DNA from: a virus
Reading direction: 5' to 3' (one strand)
IMG/VR virus record: IMGVR_UViG_3300025117_000090
Coordinates: 1-49,866 of that record
Length of the DNA stretch: 49,866 nt
Part shown: piece by piece, positions 20,416 through 28,350 of the stretch
Position numbering within the stretch: position 1 is the first letter of the stretch
How the letters are laid out: each line of letters starts with the position of its first letter
Program-made: the position numbers and the translations under genes
The notes under the pieces: model-generated
What the model saw: only the letters and a program-made list of their open reading frames with translations
What the model was told of the DNA's origin: nothing
Database searches by the model: none

Positions 20416-20807
20416 TGGCTTACTATTCAAAGGCTTCGGTTCGGATTCTGGCAAGTGATAACTCGGACTACTCGGACCCGGTTGTGGATACTAAGGTTCT
20501 TAGCGAGACCGCTACCACCGCGACGGCATGGATGTCCGGCAAGCGAAGTATCCCCTTCGCAGCGGCCACGACTCTGCTCGCCCTTGGGGGGTGGACTACG
20601 ATTAGTTCCCTGCTTATTCAAAACCACAACGCTACGAACTATGTGACCGTGAGCTACACGGGCTCGACGGGCGCGGGGGTCTTGTCCCAAGTCGTGGAAC
20701 CCGGCGGGGTCTTCCTCACGACTAATATCGGGTCGGCCACGGCAATCACAATCCAAGCCAACGCAGCCCCTTGCATCTGCACGGTGGTTATGTTGGGCGT
20801 CGCGTAA
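20415..20807 (+). CDS. Small virion-like beta protein
   Basis: This 130-aa protein is Ala/Thr/Ser/Val rich and predicted all-beta, resembling phage decoration or other minor structural proteins (V-T-V-S-Y-T-G-S-T-G-A-G, A-I-T-I-Q-A-N). AGGAGG precedes the ATG. Its placement before the terminase is unusual for a structural protein. Role inferred from composition. Confidence 0.6.
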   Translation: MAYYSKASVRILASDNSDYSDPVVDTKVLSETATTATAWMSGKRSIPFAAATTLLALGGWTTISSLLIQNHNATNYVTVSYTGSTGAGVLSQVVEPGGVFLTTNIGSATAITIQANAAPCICTVVMLGVA

Positions 20808-20845
20808 TGGACAGTAAACTAGCATTAAAGCGGGCGTACGACTAA
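20807..20845 (+). CDS. Possible 12-codon coupling ORF before the terminase
   Basis: An ATG overlaps the previous stop (TAATG) and opens M-D-S-K-L-A-L-K-R-A-Y-D, ending 13 bases before the terminase ATG. The terminase lacks a clear RBS, so translation of this mini-ORF could deliver ribosomes to it. Speculative. Confidence 0.3.
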   Translation: MDSKLALKRAYD

Positions 20846-20858
20846 TATATTGGCCATT

Positions 20859-22796
20859 ATGGAATACTCGATAGCACTACGGCTCGCGGATGAGGTCTTC
20901 ACCCTGGCGGGGTCAGCCCCCAGGCCAGAAGGCATTACTGCCAATCCTTCTCGGTACTTGAGCGATGCTGCATATGCCGCGACCCAGATACCCCGCAAGT
21001 TCCAACCCGAGTGGCTTCTTGAATGGGCCCAGACTTGGCGCAGGTTGATGGATGGGTATGAGGACCTGCGGGCCGCCGACCCCATGATGGCCTATGTTCC
21101 TGCCAATCCTAAGGCCAGGTTATTCCATGAATCACGGGCGTTTATCCGCCGCTTCCGCGGGGGGAACCGAACTTCCAAGACCCAGAGCGGGTACGCCGAG
21201 ATTTACTTCTGCGTGACGGGGGAAGACCCCTTCAAGCCCCAGCCCAAGTGGCAGCGATCGGCCTTAATTATCGCGGGGTTACCCTTCGCGGACTACGTGG
21301 CGAGAACCTTCGACAAGAAGATGATTATCGGGGAGGACGGCATTGAGGGGAAGAACCCCTTGAGTCCCATGTTCCCCGAGAACGGGAAGTGGTTCTACCG
21401 CTACGACCGGAAGGACCATATCATCACTCTCCGCTGTGCCGAGTGTGCCCGGGACCGTGAGCCGGGGATGTGCCCGGGCCACCACAAGAAGCCAACGATT
21501 GCACTATGTACCTCCGAGAAAGGGGTAGGAGTTATCGAATCTTTCTCGGTAGGTAGGGGACTAATCGACGAGCACGTGCCTAAGGAATTCCTCTCTGCCC
21601 TGAAGATGCGAGTCGCGGACCAGAGCGGGGACATCTGCCTTACCGGTACGCCCCTTCATGGCCCGAATGCCTGGGAAGAGGAGGAGATTACCAAGAAGGC
21701 CGGCCTCCCCCCGAGACTAAACCGGAGAAACCCGGACGACCCCAAGTCGGAACCCTACGTTTTCATGGTAAATGTTTCCCAGTGGGAAGGGAACATAGTC
21801 ACCCACGAGCAGATTAATACCAGCGTCCAGGGGATGAACGTCTTCGAGCGGAGCGCTAGGATTGATGGGATTCCCGCCGCTATTACGTCCTCCCCCGTAT
21901 TTTCGATGGGGGCCCTAGAGACTATTAAGAAGCGCTGCGAGAAGGACCCCCTGAGGGGATACCTCCACATCGTTCAGGGGAAAGAGCTGACCGGGGAGAA
22001 GGGTATTGAATTCTCACATGATTTGAAGTTCCTGATTAACCCCGCCGAGGTGGAGGTTGATCCCAAGGAGATTTCATACCGTGTCTGGGAAGCACCAGTC
22101 CCGGGGGCCCAGTACATAGTCTCGGTGGATACCGCCGCGGGCCTGAGCCGGGAAGCAAACGACCCGTCTTGCGCAAGCGTCTTGAAGCTGGGCATGAGGA
22201 ACGGGGCACTGACGTTCTCCTTGGTAGCGCAGTACCACGAGTGGACCCCCGTGCATGAGTACAGCGACGAGGTATTCAAGCTCTCAATCTGGTACAACTC
22301 CGCGTTACTGGTAGTAGAGCTAACGGGGGGACTAGGCCGGGCCGTGGTAGAGCGACTGATAAAAGACTTGGCGTACTGGAACCTTTTCCGGGATGTAAGG
22401 AAGGGCGAGTATGCTGAGTTCGGGCAGGACCCCCGCTTCGGGATTGAGACTTCTCCCCAGACCAAGCCCTCCATGATTGGTGTGTTGCAGCAAGTTATCA
22501 AAGATGATAGGTTGGACTGCCCCTGCTCCGCCACGATTGGGGAGCTGGTAGCATACGAGCAGACTAAGACTGAGTTCGGGAACTCCCGGTACTCAGGTGC
22601 GTCAGGCAGCCATGACGACCGGGTGATGTCCCTGGTAATTGGTGTGTCCGTGGCCATAACGCACGCAGTCTACGACCCGGCATCAGCCCTGGAAGAGGCG
22701 GACCGGGCAATGGCCACCCAGAAGAATGTGTTCACAGAATGGGACAAGGAGCGGGCACAGCTCGCGGAGGAGGCGGAATGGACGGGGTATCGCTAG
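20859..22796 (+). CDS. terL: Large terminase subunit (ATPase-nuclease)
   Basis: This 645-aa packaging motor has a P-loop F-R-G-G-N-R-T-S-K-T at about residues 98-108, Walker B-like L-I-D-E near 236, a T-G-T-P coupling motif near 265, then a RNase H-type nuclease: V-S-V-D-T-A-A-G near 420, V-V-E-L-T-G near 485 and S-H-D-D-R near 583. A Cys-rich insertion (C-A-E-C...C at about 192-205, then H-H) suggests a zinc knuckle inside the ATPase domain. The ATG at 20859 lacks a clear RBS; a TTG at 20850 is the alternative. Confidence 0.92.
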   Translation: MEYSIALRLADEVFTLAGSAPRPEGITANPSRYLSDAAYAATQIPRKFQPEWLLEWAQTWRRLMDGYEDLRAADPMMAYVPANPKARLFHESRAFIRRFRGGNRTSKTQSGYAEIYFCVTGEDPFKPQPKWQRSALIIAGLPFADYVARTFDKKMIIGEDGIEGKNPLSPMFPENGKWFYRYDRKDHIITLRCAECARDREPGMCPGHHKKPTIALCTSEKGVGVIESFSVGRGLIDEHVPKEFLSALKMRVADQSGDICLTGTPLHGPNAWEEEEITKKAGLPPRLNRRNPDDPKSEPYVFMVNVSQWEGNIVTHEQINTSVQGMNVFERSARIDGIPAAITSSPVFSMGALETIKKRCEKDPLRGYLHIVQGKELTGEKGIEFSHDLKFLINPAEVEVDPKEISYRVWEAPVPGAQYIVSVDTAAGLSREANDPSCASVLKLGMRNGALTFSLVAQYHEWTPVHEYSDEVFKLSIWYNSALLVVELTGGLGRAVVERLIKDLAYWNLFRDVRKGEYAEFGQDPRFGIETSPQTKPSMIGVLQQVIKDDRLDCPCSATIGELVAYEQTKTEFGNSRYSGASGSHDDRVMSLVIGVSVAITHAVYDPASALEEADRAMATQKNVFTEWDKERAQLAEEAEWTGYR

Positions 22797-23125
22797 CGGT
22801 ATTTGGCACCGGAACAGTCTTTGTCCTGATTGCCTTGTTCGCGGTAATCGGCATGTACCGGCAACTCATCCGGGCCTTCGAGGCTTACACGAAAAGCTCC
22901 GTGACCTTGGCCACCGAGGGGTATGTCGCTTTACTTTCAAGGACATCCAAGGAGTATGCTGATGCAGTGGTGCAGAAAGAAGTGGCGATGAAACAGCTTG
23001 AAGTCTTCGAGAAGCAGCTTCTCAAGGATGTAGAAGACCAAGTAAAGCGGGCCCCCGCGGCCCAGATTGTACACACAGAAGACGGGCAGGAGATTAGTCT
23101 CGACGACCCGAGATACGAGTTTTAA
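22778..23125 (+). CDS. Membrane-anchored coiled-coil protein
   Basis: This 115-aa protein has a transmembrane helix at about residues 5-25 (FGTGTVFVLIALFAVIGMY) and a helical, charged C-terminal part (coiled coil at 60-90). The GGAGG site lies inside the terminase end, and the gene overlaps terL by 19 bp. A TM protein between terminase and portal is uncommon; function unknown. Confidence 0.7.
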   Translation: MDGVSLAVFGTGTVFVLIALFAVIGMYRQLIRAFEAYTKSSVTLATEGYVALLSRTSKEYADAVVQKEVAMKQLEVFEKQLLKDVEDQVKRAPAAQIVHTEDGQEISLDDPRYEF

Positions 23126-23127
23126 AA

Positions 23128-23391
23128 ATGCGTAGTGGAATAGAGATGTTGCGCGAGAAGTACTACGGGGACGGCCCGGGCGAGTTCAGTGTAGAAGACG
23201 CGGCGGGGTACTTCAACGAGCAGGGTACCGAAGGTCTTCCCGAGTGGGACGAGTCGGCCTGGGGCCCGGAGCCCGCGGAGGAAGAAGAGGAAGAGGAGAT
23301 GTCCCCCGAGGCCATGACGGCTGAGTACAACGAGAAGGCCATCCTCCATGCGGAGATGACAGCGGCCTATCAGAAGAAGGCCAGAAAGTAA
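23128..23391 (+). CDS. Acidic hypothetical protein
   Basis: This 87-aa protein has a central run of Glu (after G-P-E-P-A) and helices at both ends. Its stop overlaps the portal ATG as TAATG. It is probably a small assembly factor; nothing specific can be said. Confidence 0.68.
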   Translation: MRSGIEMLREKYYGDGPGEFSVEDAAGYFNEQGTEGLPEWDESAWGPEPAEEEEEEEMSPEAMTAEYNEKAILHAEMTAAYQKKARK

Positions 23392-25766
23392 TGGCATTCA
23401 ATCACGACCCGGCCCCGCACGAACTAGATTCGATTGTCGAGACCTTTGCCGACGCGGAGTCCTACGACCCCGCCGAGCAGGAGAAGGGACTCATCGCGGA
23501 GATAAATGAGTGGTGGGCTTCGGACCAAACCCAGCGGCAGGAGTACAGTACAGATTGGGAGTTCTACCGAGACTTCCTGAAGGGGAAGTGTAATATCGCC
23601 CGGGACCGGGAGACTAATACTCTCATTCGAATCGAGGAGCGGGACACCCACAAAATTCGTTCTAGAATCAACATACTTCGTCCAACCTCCCGGTCCCTTA
23701 TCGGCAAGATGACACGAAGTATCCCCTCGGTGGAAGTGATTCCCGCCACTGCCGACTTTGAAGAGCAGCACGGAGCTAAGGTTGCGGAGCAACTACTGGA
23801 GCATTGCCGCCGCGTCGAGAACATGAACGTCAAGTACATTGAAGCCATTGAATGCCTACCCTGGGCGGGGAATGGTTTTTGGTACTTGGAGTGGAACCGC
23901 TTCGGCGGGGAGAAGCGTCTGTGGTGTCCTGCGTGCGATTACGAGGTCGACCCCGAGGGAGTCGAAGACCACACCTGCCCTCAGTGTGCACAGCAGCGTA
24001 TGATGGAATCTCAGGCCTATGAGATGGCAATTCAGCAGGCCGAGCAGCAGCAGATGATGGAAGTGGCTGGCCAGCTTGGGCCGGGGATTCAACCCGACCT
24101 CTCGATGGTCCCCATGGATGTACCTCCCCCGGAGCCCCAGCAGATGGGACCCCTCGCCCTAGACCAGGAAGTCCCCGAGCTTCAGGAGGTCTTCACCGGG
24201 GCCCCTTGCGTCCAAGTGATAGACCCACGGTTCGTGTACCCAGAGGCAGGGGCTACCAGCCTAGAGAAGGCTCAGCGGGTCACCCTATGCTATCCGGTTC
24301 CAGTCGCGGAGCTACGCCGGGAATTCCCCGAGCGGGGCATGTACATTCACGAGGATGATCATCTCCTGCTAAGCGAGACAATCTTCCGGGACCACGGCAC
24401 ATTCGCTGGGGAGGCGGAGTCCTCGGCCCTGAACAATCATGCCATGCTATGGATTATCATGCATAAACCCACGCAGCGGCACCCCCAGGGGAGAATCATT
24501 TACCGAGTGAATGACATGGTTGTGCGGCAGCTCGGTATTGACTTGGAGTCCCAGCTCCCGATCTCAGAGCAGGAGCCGAACCCATTCCACATCCTGGATA
24601 GATTTCCCCTGTATCACATAGGGTTTGACCACAATACAGGGGAGCTGTGGTTTGAGCCCTACATCGAGCAAGCTTGGTCTATGCAGCAGGAGCTTAACCG
24701 GGTTGACACCCAGGTTGCAGAGCACACCGCTTTGGGGCTGAAGCCTAAGGCTTTAGTCCCCATAAATAGCCGTATTTCGGTGAGCGAGATAACTAGCTCA
24801 TCGGACCAGTTGATTAAGTACAACCCGATTGCTGGGGAGATAAAACCCTTCGCTTTCCCGCCGCTTTCGAACCAGGTGCTAGAGCGAAGGATGATGCTGA
24901 TTGACGGGATACGGCAGCAGGCCACGGTCACCGAGCAGGAAGCGGGAATCTCCCAGTCCGACCCGAACGGCCGGGCCTCCGCGATTCTTGAGGCTGAAGC
25001 GGACCAGCAGATGGGCCCTTTCATGGTCAGAATCCACCACGAGTGGCAGGAGCTGCACCGTGGGATTCTGCAATTGTTTCAAGCCTTTGGGGACGAGAAC
25101 ACGAAGTTTACGGTCGCCGGGGTGGACGCCCCCGAGACGTACTACTTCAACGAGCTGATTCTAAAACCGGGGTGGGATGTCCAGCTTGAGCAACAGGATG
25201 GCTTGAGTAATAACAAGGCAGTACGCCTGAACCAGGCCCTAGAGCTTCTTAATGCTGGGGTGTTTACGGATGTGACAACTGGTGCAATCGATACCAAGGC
25301 TTTCATGCGGCAGGCCCGGGTTAACCTCCGCCAGGCGGGGTATGACCTAGAAGCCACCGAACGAGCTGCCGCCGCCCAGATTCCCGTCCTCATCCAGGCT
25401 GGGGGCCAATGGATGCCCCAGCTAGAGGATGACCCGGAGCGCTTCGGGGAGGTACTTCTGGGATGGCTCCGCGGACCGGGTAGAAGGCTCAAAGAGTCGA
25501 ATCCCCAGGTGGTTGACCAGGTGCGTCAAATCTGGGTGTTCTACACCACGTGGGCTTTGTCGGGTCAGATACCGGGCACGCCGATGGCATCTGGAGGGCC
25601 GCCAGGGGGTCAAGGAGGCTCTGGCGCGGGGGGGCCTGACATGACTGCCCCGGGGGGTACTCCGAACAGTCCTGGGAGCATCCAGCAAGAGTCCCAGGCC
25701 ATGGTGTCTCAGGCGGACCAGCAAGGTGAGACCCAAGCCGCGGTGCAGCAGAACCACGAAGGCTAA
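23391..25766 (+). CDS. Portal protein
   Basis: This 791-aa protein has the size, position (after terminase, before scaffold and capsid) and character of P22-like portals: a helical N-terminus (W-E-F-Y-R-D-F-L-K-G), a clip/stem centre (S-M-Q-Q-E-L-N-R-V-D), the G-R-A-S-A-I-L-E-A helix, and a long Gln-rich, low-complexity C-terminus. Residues about 179-198 contain C-P-A-C...C-P-Q-C, a zinc ribbon inserted in the wing, followed by a Gln-rich linker. It forms the dodecameric DNA channel at one capsid vertex. Confidence 0.88.
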   Translation: MAFNHDPAPHELDSIVETFADAESYDPAEQEKGLIAEINEWWASDQTQRQEYSTDWEFYRDFLKGKCNIARDRETNTLIRIEERDTHKIRSRINILRPTSRSLIGKMTRSIPSVEVIPATADFEEQHGAKVAEQLLEHCRRVENMNVKYIEAIECLPWAGNGFWYLEWNRFGGEKRLWCPACDYEVDPEGVEDHTCPQCAQQRMMESQAYEMAIQQAEQQQMMEVAGQLGPGIQPDLSMVPMDVPPPEPQQMGPLALDQEVPELQEVFTGAPCVQVIDPRFVYPEAGATSLEKAQRVTLCYPVPVAELRREFPERGMYIHEDDHLLLSETIFRDHGTFAGEAESSALNNHAMLWIIMHKPTQRHPQGRIIYRVNDMVVRQLGIDLESQLPISEQEPNPFHILDRFPLYHIGFDHNTGELWFEPYIEQAWSMQQELNRVDTQVAEHTALGLKPKALVPINSRISVSEITSSSDQLIKYNPIAGEIKPFAFPPLSNQVLERRMMLIDGIRQQATVTEQEAGISQSDPNGRASAILEAEADQQMGPFMVRIHHEWQELHRGILQLFQAFGDENTKFTVAGVDAPETYYFNELILKPGWDVQLEQQDGLSNNKAVRLNQALELLNAGVFTDVTTGAIDTKAFMRQARVNLRQAGYDLEATERAAAAQIPVLIQAGGQWMPQLEDDPERFGEVLLGWLRGPGRRLKESNPQVVDQVRQIWVFYTTWALSGQIPGTPMASGGPPGGQGGSGAGGPDMTAPGGTPNSPGSIQQESQAMVSQADQQGETQAAVQQNHEG

Positions 25767-25771
25767 TCTGT

Positions 25772-25797
25772 AAGTACGTATCGTACTTGACTTTTTA
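25772..25797 (+). terminator. Intrinsic terminator after the portal gene
   Basis: AAGTACG-TAT-CGTACTT is a perfect 7-bp hairpin starting 6 bases after the portal stop. The T-run at 25792-25796 follows after GAC. The right arm overlaps the -35 element of the next promoter, so terminator and promoter are interlocked. Confidence 0.68.
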
Positions 25798-25815
25798 TAC
25801 ATCATGGTGTATACT
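25787..25815 (+). promoter_or_regulatory. Near-consensus promoter P3 for scaffold/capsid genes
   Basis: TTGACT, a 17-bp spacer and TATACT; 10 of 12 hexamer bases match consensus. A leader of about 110 nt precedes the scaffold ATG. It would give strong separate expression of scaffold and capsid proteins. Confidence 0.8.
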
Positions 25816-25816
25816 T

Positions 25817-25830
25817 ACACACTGATGTGT
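25817..25830. promoter_or_regulatory. Dyad at the P3 start site
   Basis: ACACA-CTGA-TGTGT begins one base after the -10 and spans the likely start. ACACAC/GTGT copies continue to 25852. Candidate operator. Confidence 0.5.
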
Positions 25831-25933
25831 ACTACTACACACTCAAGCACACGGTTCGGGCAGACGTTAGTCCGTATGAGTGTTTTGTACACTGGTTCTT
25901 TCGTCACTACACGTTACGTAGCAGGAGGTTGAG

Positions 25934-26998
25934 ATGGCAGATTCCAACGCAGGTCCCTCGGACGGTATTGAGAACGGCGGCAGCGCAGGCGAGGACTTCT
26001 CCGCTTTGGTGGGAGAAGCATCCGATAGTCTTATGAGTGTTCGGGGGGAAAACCCCGACGACATCATCGAAGCGGCATTGGCCGAAGATGAGCCTTCAGA
26101 AGAGGAGGCTCCTGAATCAGAGGCGGAGGCGGATTCGGAAGATGAGTCTGCTAAGGCCGATGAAGAGGAAGAGTCCGAGGAAGAGGAAGAGGAAGAGGAA
26201 GAAGGGCAACCTGAGGAGAAGCCCGCGGGGGCTAACAAGCGGATTCAGCAGCTTGTCTCTAAGCGTAAGGAATTGGAGTCTAAGCTAGAGCAGCAGACCG
26301 CCCAATTCAATGCATATGCACAACAGGTTCAGACTCAATTCCAGCAACTACAGCAGCAGAAGGAAAGTCAGCAAAGCGAGATTACTCAGAAGCTTATGGA
26401 ATCTAATCAGCTTCTGGCCAAGCAAATCGAGATGCTGACCGGGCGAAGAAAAGAGGAGGAAGAGGCTAATCTTAGCGAGGTAGACCACTACAAATTGCAA
26501 GTAGAACGGGCTGCGGAGCAACGGGCTATGGCCGCAGTGGACAGCCTTCGTGCGGAGATGAAGGAAGCAGAGCGGAAACGCAGCGAGGAAATTTCCCACA
26601 TCAACACGCAGGCGCAGATTAGACAACTTTCTCAGAACGTAACTAGTGCGAGAAACGCAATCATTTTTGAGGGTTTAGACCCCAAGGAAATTGATCCAGA
26701 GCAGGGCAAAGTCTTCGACGATGCAATCATGGCTTTAGTAGCAGCACGAAACGTGACGCCGCAGCAGGCCGCTGCCTACCTTCGGAAATCTCAAGAGATG
26801 CTGTCCCAGGTGCGCCAGAAGAGCGCAGTGAAGACGGTCTCCAAGAAGAAGAAGGCTGGCGGTACCAAGCTCCCCGTGGGGGCCAGTAGGCAAGCTGTGA
26901 AGAATACGGGCGGGTACCCCGCGTGGGACCTAGTTCGTAAGGCGGGCTACAGCAGCTATCTTGATTGGAAAGCCGATGGGGCCCCGCCGCTGGGTTAA
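25934..26998 (+). CDS. Capsid scaffolding protein
   Basis: This 354-aa protein has an acidic, disordered N-terminal third with long Glu/Ser runs, a coiled-coil middle (Q-Q-L-V-S-K-R-K-E-L-E-S-K-L and Gln-rich helices) and a basic C-terminus (V-S-K-K-K-K-A-G-G). That layout, with placement between portal and major capsid, is typical of scaffolding proteins, whose basic C-terminal helix binds the coat. AGGAGG precedes the ATG. Confidence 0.85.
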   Translation: MADSNAGPSDGIENGGSAGEDFSALVGEASDSLMSVRGENPDDIIEAALAEDEPSEEEAPESEAEADSEDESAKADEEEESEEEEEEEEEGQPEEKPAGANKRIQQLVSKRKELESKLEQQTAQFNAYAQQVQTQFQQLQQQKESQQSEITQKLMESNQLLAKQIEMLTGRRKEEEEANLSEVDHYKLQVERAAEQRAMAAVDSLRAEMKEAERKRSEEISHINTQAQIRQLSQNVTSARNAIIFEGLDPKEIDPEQGKVFDDAIMALVAARNVTPQQAAAYLRKSQEMLSQVRQKSAVKTVSKKKKAGGTKLPVGASRQAVKNTGGYPAWDLVRKAGYSSYLDWKADGAPPLG

Positions 26999-27010
26999 CA
27001 GGAGAAGCTT

Positions 27011-28264
27011 ATGGCAGTTGGTGTAACTTCGAGTACCAGTGGACTAGCCTTCGTGAACTACATGAAGGACATTTCGGAGTCCTTGAATCAACAGTCCAAG
27101 GGGCGCTTGCTTTGCAAGAAGACCAAGCCTTGGACCGGGCAGTACCTTGAGTGGCGTCTTCATGTCGCCCGTACTAGCGGAATTGGCTTTGCCGAAGACG
27201 GCGGGCAGTTCTCCATCCCCGGGAAGCAAAGCTATCAAAGCCCGAAGGCCTACCGCCGAGCGGTGCAGGGCAAGATCCAGCTTACGGACATGGCGATGGC
27301 AGCCATCAAGAATGACAAGAACAGCGCGAAGGGTGTTGTTAATTCTGAGATGGAAGGCCTCATGCGGGACATCCTCAAGTTCGAGAACTGGTACTTCTTC
27401 CGCGACGGCTCGGGGAATGTCGCTACCGTCAAGGCCAACTATGATGTTGGTGACACTGACCTGGTTGAAGTCGACGACTCACGCGGCATGTGGGAAGGGT
27501 CCGAGTTGGACCTCTACACAGCGGGCGGCGTGTTCCGTTCGACCCTGCCCTCGGTTAGCTCTATTGCTTCACTAGCGGTAGACGATTATGCTCAGGTGGA
27601 CCTGTCCGGCGCGGGCAATGCCGACATGATTGCCACTGATGTTCTCAAGTGGAAGGGCGCTACCAGCTCCAATGCGGTCAGCGGCTTGATGAGCTTGATT
27701 GATGACACCGCGGGTACTTTCCAGAACGTATCGGTGACCAGCTATCCCAAGTATGCTTCACTGGTTATGGGCAACAGTGGGACGGCACGGGAGCTTACCC
27801 CCTCGCTGTTCCGCAGCGTGTTGGCTGGTATTCAACAGAAGTGCGGTAATGAGTCCCCCGCCAGTGGCCTTACCTGTTTGACCAGCCTCTGGGATGCCGT
27901 CTCGGTTGAAGAGATGTACGAGGGCGAGCTTCGCCTCTCCCCCAAGGACAAGGTTGTTGGCCTCGCAGTCAAATCCTTCCAGACCATGCTTGGTAAGGTT
28001 GATGTCGTGACGGATGCGGACGCCCCCATGGGTACCATGTTCTTCGCAGATTTCAGCCAGATTTACCGCGGCGTCCAGAAGCCCCTTGAATGGCGGCGCG
28101 ACGGCAATAGCGGTGACGGTGGAAGTGGCGCAATCTTCAAGCGCAATGACGAGTCGGGTGTCTACACCGCGACCGTGCTTGAAATTTATGAGCACTTCAT
28201 CAAAGAAAGACACAGCTCGGGCCGCTTGGATGACCTGTCCTACAGCCGCTCGACCGTGTACTAG
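27011..28264 (+). CDS. Major capsid protein
   Basis: This 417-aa protein directly follows the scaffold gene. The order helical N-arm (M-K-D-I-S-E-S-L), E-loop-like segment (S-G-I-G-F-A-E-D-G-G, Q-S-Y-Q-S-P-K-A-Y-R-R), spine helix (M-E-G-L-M-R-D-I-L-K-F-E), and beta-rich A/P domains fits an HK97-fold coat protein. No protease gene is adjacent. GGAG precedes the ATG; a large hairpin follows the stop. Confidence 0.88.
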   Translation: MAVGVTSSTSGLAFVNYMKDISESLNQQSKGRLLCKKTKPWTGQYLEWRLHVARTSGIGFAEDGGQFSIPGKQSYQSPKAYRRAVQGKIQLTDMAMAAIKNDKNSAKGVVNSEMEGLMRDILKFENWYFFRDGSGNVATVKANYDVGDTDLVEVDDSRGMWEGSELDLYTAGGVFRSTLPSVSSIASLAVDDYAQVDLSGAGNADMIATDVLKWKGATSSNAVSGLMSLIDDTAGTFQNVSVTSYPKYASLVMGNSGTARELTPSLFRSVLAGIQQKCGNESPASGLTCLTSLWDAVSVEEMYEGELRLSPKDKVVGLAVKSFQTMLGKVDVVTDADAPMGTMFFADFSQIYRGVQKPLEWRRDGNSGDGGSGAIFKRNDESGVYTATVLEIYEHFIKERHSSGRLDDLSYSRSTVY

Positions 28265-28275
28265 AGTCTAAACTA

Positions 28276-28325
28276 GGGGCTAGAGCGGGAGCGGCCGGAT
28301 TGTACTGGTGACCCGCTTTAGCCCC
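28276..28325 (+). other. Long RNA hairpin after the capsid gene
   Basis: GGGGCTAgAGCGGG (28276-28289) pairs with CCCGCTtTAGCCCC (28312-28325): 14 bp including one G-U pair, with a 22-nt loop. No U-tract follows. It lies 11 bases past the capsid stop, so it may protect the capsid message from 3' decay or reduce read-through. Confidence 0.65.
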
Positions 28326-28350
28326 GCCATCCTGGTGGACGGAGGAAAAG

